A program made the translations under genes and the position numbers. From Thermoflavimicrobium dichotomicum (GTDB taxonomy: Bacteria; Bacillota; Bacilli; Thermoactinomycetales; Thermoactinomycetaceae), in NCBI RefSeq assembly GCF_900114055.1, contig NZ_FORR01000019.1, positions 1 through 64,000 of the forward strand: a stretch of 64,000 nt of DNA. Direction: 5' to 3'. The stretch's first letter is position 1, and each line of letters begins with the position of its first letter. Under the pieces are notes generated by a model. That model did not search any database. It was not told where the DNA came from and saw only the letters and a list, made by a program, of their open reading frames with translations. Positions 63,107 to 64,000 of the stretch are shown here, piece by piece.

Positions 63107-64000
63107 TTACTCTACCGTTACACTTTTCGCCAGGTTGCGTGGTTTATCCACATCATATCCCCGTTCCACACAGGCATAATAAGCAAACAGCTGGAGCGGA
63201 ACAACGGTGAGCACTGGTGCGAGAAGATCCATGGTAGCTGGAATGCGAATCACTTCATCTACCGACTTTTTCAGCTCCGTATCTTCTTCAACAGTTACAC
63301 CCAACAGATGTGCACCGCGCGCTTTTACTTCTTGAATATTGCTTACTGTTTTTTCATAGAGTGCTTTTTGTGTCGCAATCGCAATGACTGGGATGTTTTC
63401 TTCAATGAGCGCCAAAGTACCATGTTTCAATTCGCCTGCCGCATAAGCTTCCGAGTGAATGTAGGAAATCTCTTTCAACTTGAGTGACCCTTCCAAAGCA
63501 ACTGCATAATCCAATCCACGACCAATAAAGAACAGGTTTTGGTGTTTGGCAATATCACGTGCAAATTGCTCAACCACTTTTACCTTTTCTGGTTGTAGCA
63601 GTTCTTCTGTCTTTTCGGGCAGCTCTAAAAGATGTTCAACCAACTCTTTTAACTCAGCCTCTTCTTTGGTACCCAGCACCTGAGCCAGATAAATGCCGAA
63701 TAGATAGATGGCGATCAACTGGGAAGTATATGCTTTGGTAGAGGCAACCGCAATTTCCGGACCTGCCCAGGTGATAATCACGTCATCCGCTTCACGTGCC
63801 ACACTGCTTCCTACCACGTTTGTAATCGCCAATACTTTGGCTCCCTGCTTTTTCGCTTCTTTGAGAGCAGCCAATGTATCAGCAGTTTCTCCCGACTGGC
63901 TGACAGCGATAAACAATGTCCGATCATTGATAATCGGTTCACGATAACGATACTCCGAAGCTACATCTACTTCAACGGGAATCCGTGTCAATTTTTCTAC
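63107..64000 (-). CDS. glmS: Glutamine-fructose-6-phosphate transaminase, C-terminal part (partial)
   Basis: The isomerase half of GlmS (SIS domains) with the SQSGETADT and STKAYTSQ motifs and the C-terminal KPRNLAKSVTVE. It makes glucosamine-6-phosphate for cell-wall synthesis. The gene runs off the right end; the N-terminal glutaminase domain is outside. The reading frame stays open to 64000, so the TTG at 63991 is not the true start. A glmS ribozyme, if any, would lie further right. Confidence 0.96.
   Translation of the reverse strand, partial: VEKLTRIPVEVDVASEYRYREPIINDRTLFIAVSQSGETADTLAALKEAKKQGAKVLAITNVVGSSVAREADDVIITWAGPEIAVASTKAYTSQLIAIYLFGIYLAQVLGTKEEAELKELVEHLLELPEKTEELLQPEKVKVVEQFARDIAKHQNLFFIGRGLDYAVALEGSLKLKEISYIHSEAYAAGELKHGTLALIEENIPVIAIATQKALYEKTVSNIQEVKARGAHLLGVTVEEDTELKKSVDEVIRIPATMDLLAPVLTVVPLQLFAYYACVERGYDVDKPRNLAKSVTVE

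Overview
The window is a low-to-medium GC, gene-dense stretch of a spore-forming Firmicutes chromosome (order Bacillales). Gene order matches two Bacillus subtilis core regions: guaA/pbuG, thiL-tsaE-tsaB-rimI-tsaD, an ABC-F ATPase, rex, tatC and groES-groEL; and acpS-nnrD-ydcC-alr-endoAI-endoA, then rsbU-rsbV-rsbW-sigB, and tex-cmpA. Divergence, accessory content and a spore cortex gene (cmpA) fit a Thermoactinomyces-like family, but that placement is inference.

Layout: 1-96 is the 5' end of a 16S rRNA (minus strand) with its promoter. 290-4432 holds a gluzincin peptidase and a guanine-riboswitch-controlled guaA plus purine permease unit. 4773-14167 has a CsoR-like regulator, a phosphotransferase, groESL with CIRCE, tatC, rex, a folate cyclo-ligase and two transporters. 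14550-21245 carries ABC-F, an NTF2-like protein and the t6A/thiamine operon. 21326-22423 is a 12-tRNA cluster with tandem promoters. 22687-30907 includes a BI-1 protein, ThiF/MoeB-like enzyme, lipoprotein, dehydrogenase, cmpA, tex and a Tat-exported phosphoesterase. 32367-41053 is the general stress response, toxin-antitoxin and alanine racemase region. 41208-50071 has a GntR/ABC operon, two tandem peptide-binding lipoproteins, an HmoA-like/CopD-like pair and the NfeD/flotillin pair.

The most exciting segment is 52157-58280: a complete retron locus on the minus strand. A consensus promoter drives a structured ncRNA bounded by 11-bp a1/a2 inverted repeats, with the branch-type AGC after a1 and a ~30-bp msd hairpin. 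Then come a terminator-like hairpin, a 892-aa HEAT/ARM-repeat protein, a 548-aa winged-helix plus SWIM zinc-finger protein, and a 481-aa retron reverse transcriptase (YADD, VTG, NxxxxxH). This is the composition I recall for the predicted type XIII retrons, whose msr-msd and function are poorly characterised.

A second unexpected element is a family of dispersed intergenic repeats (11341, 11555, 25722, 44926, 58463) made of a GGGATGGGTTCC/GGAACCCATCCC hairpin module and a TTGTTGACAAA/TTTGTCAACAA module. One short copy is flanked by 10-bp direct repeats, suggesting mobility. The window ends (63107-64000) in the 3' part of glmS, next to a GPP34-like gene broken by an in-frame TGA.
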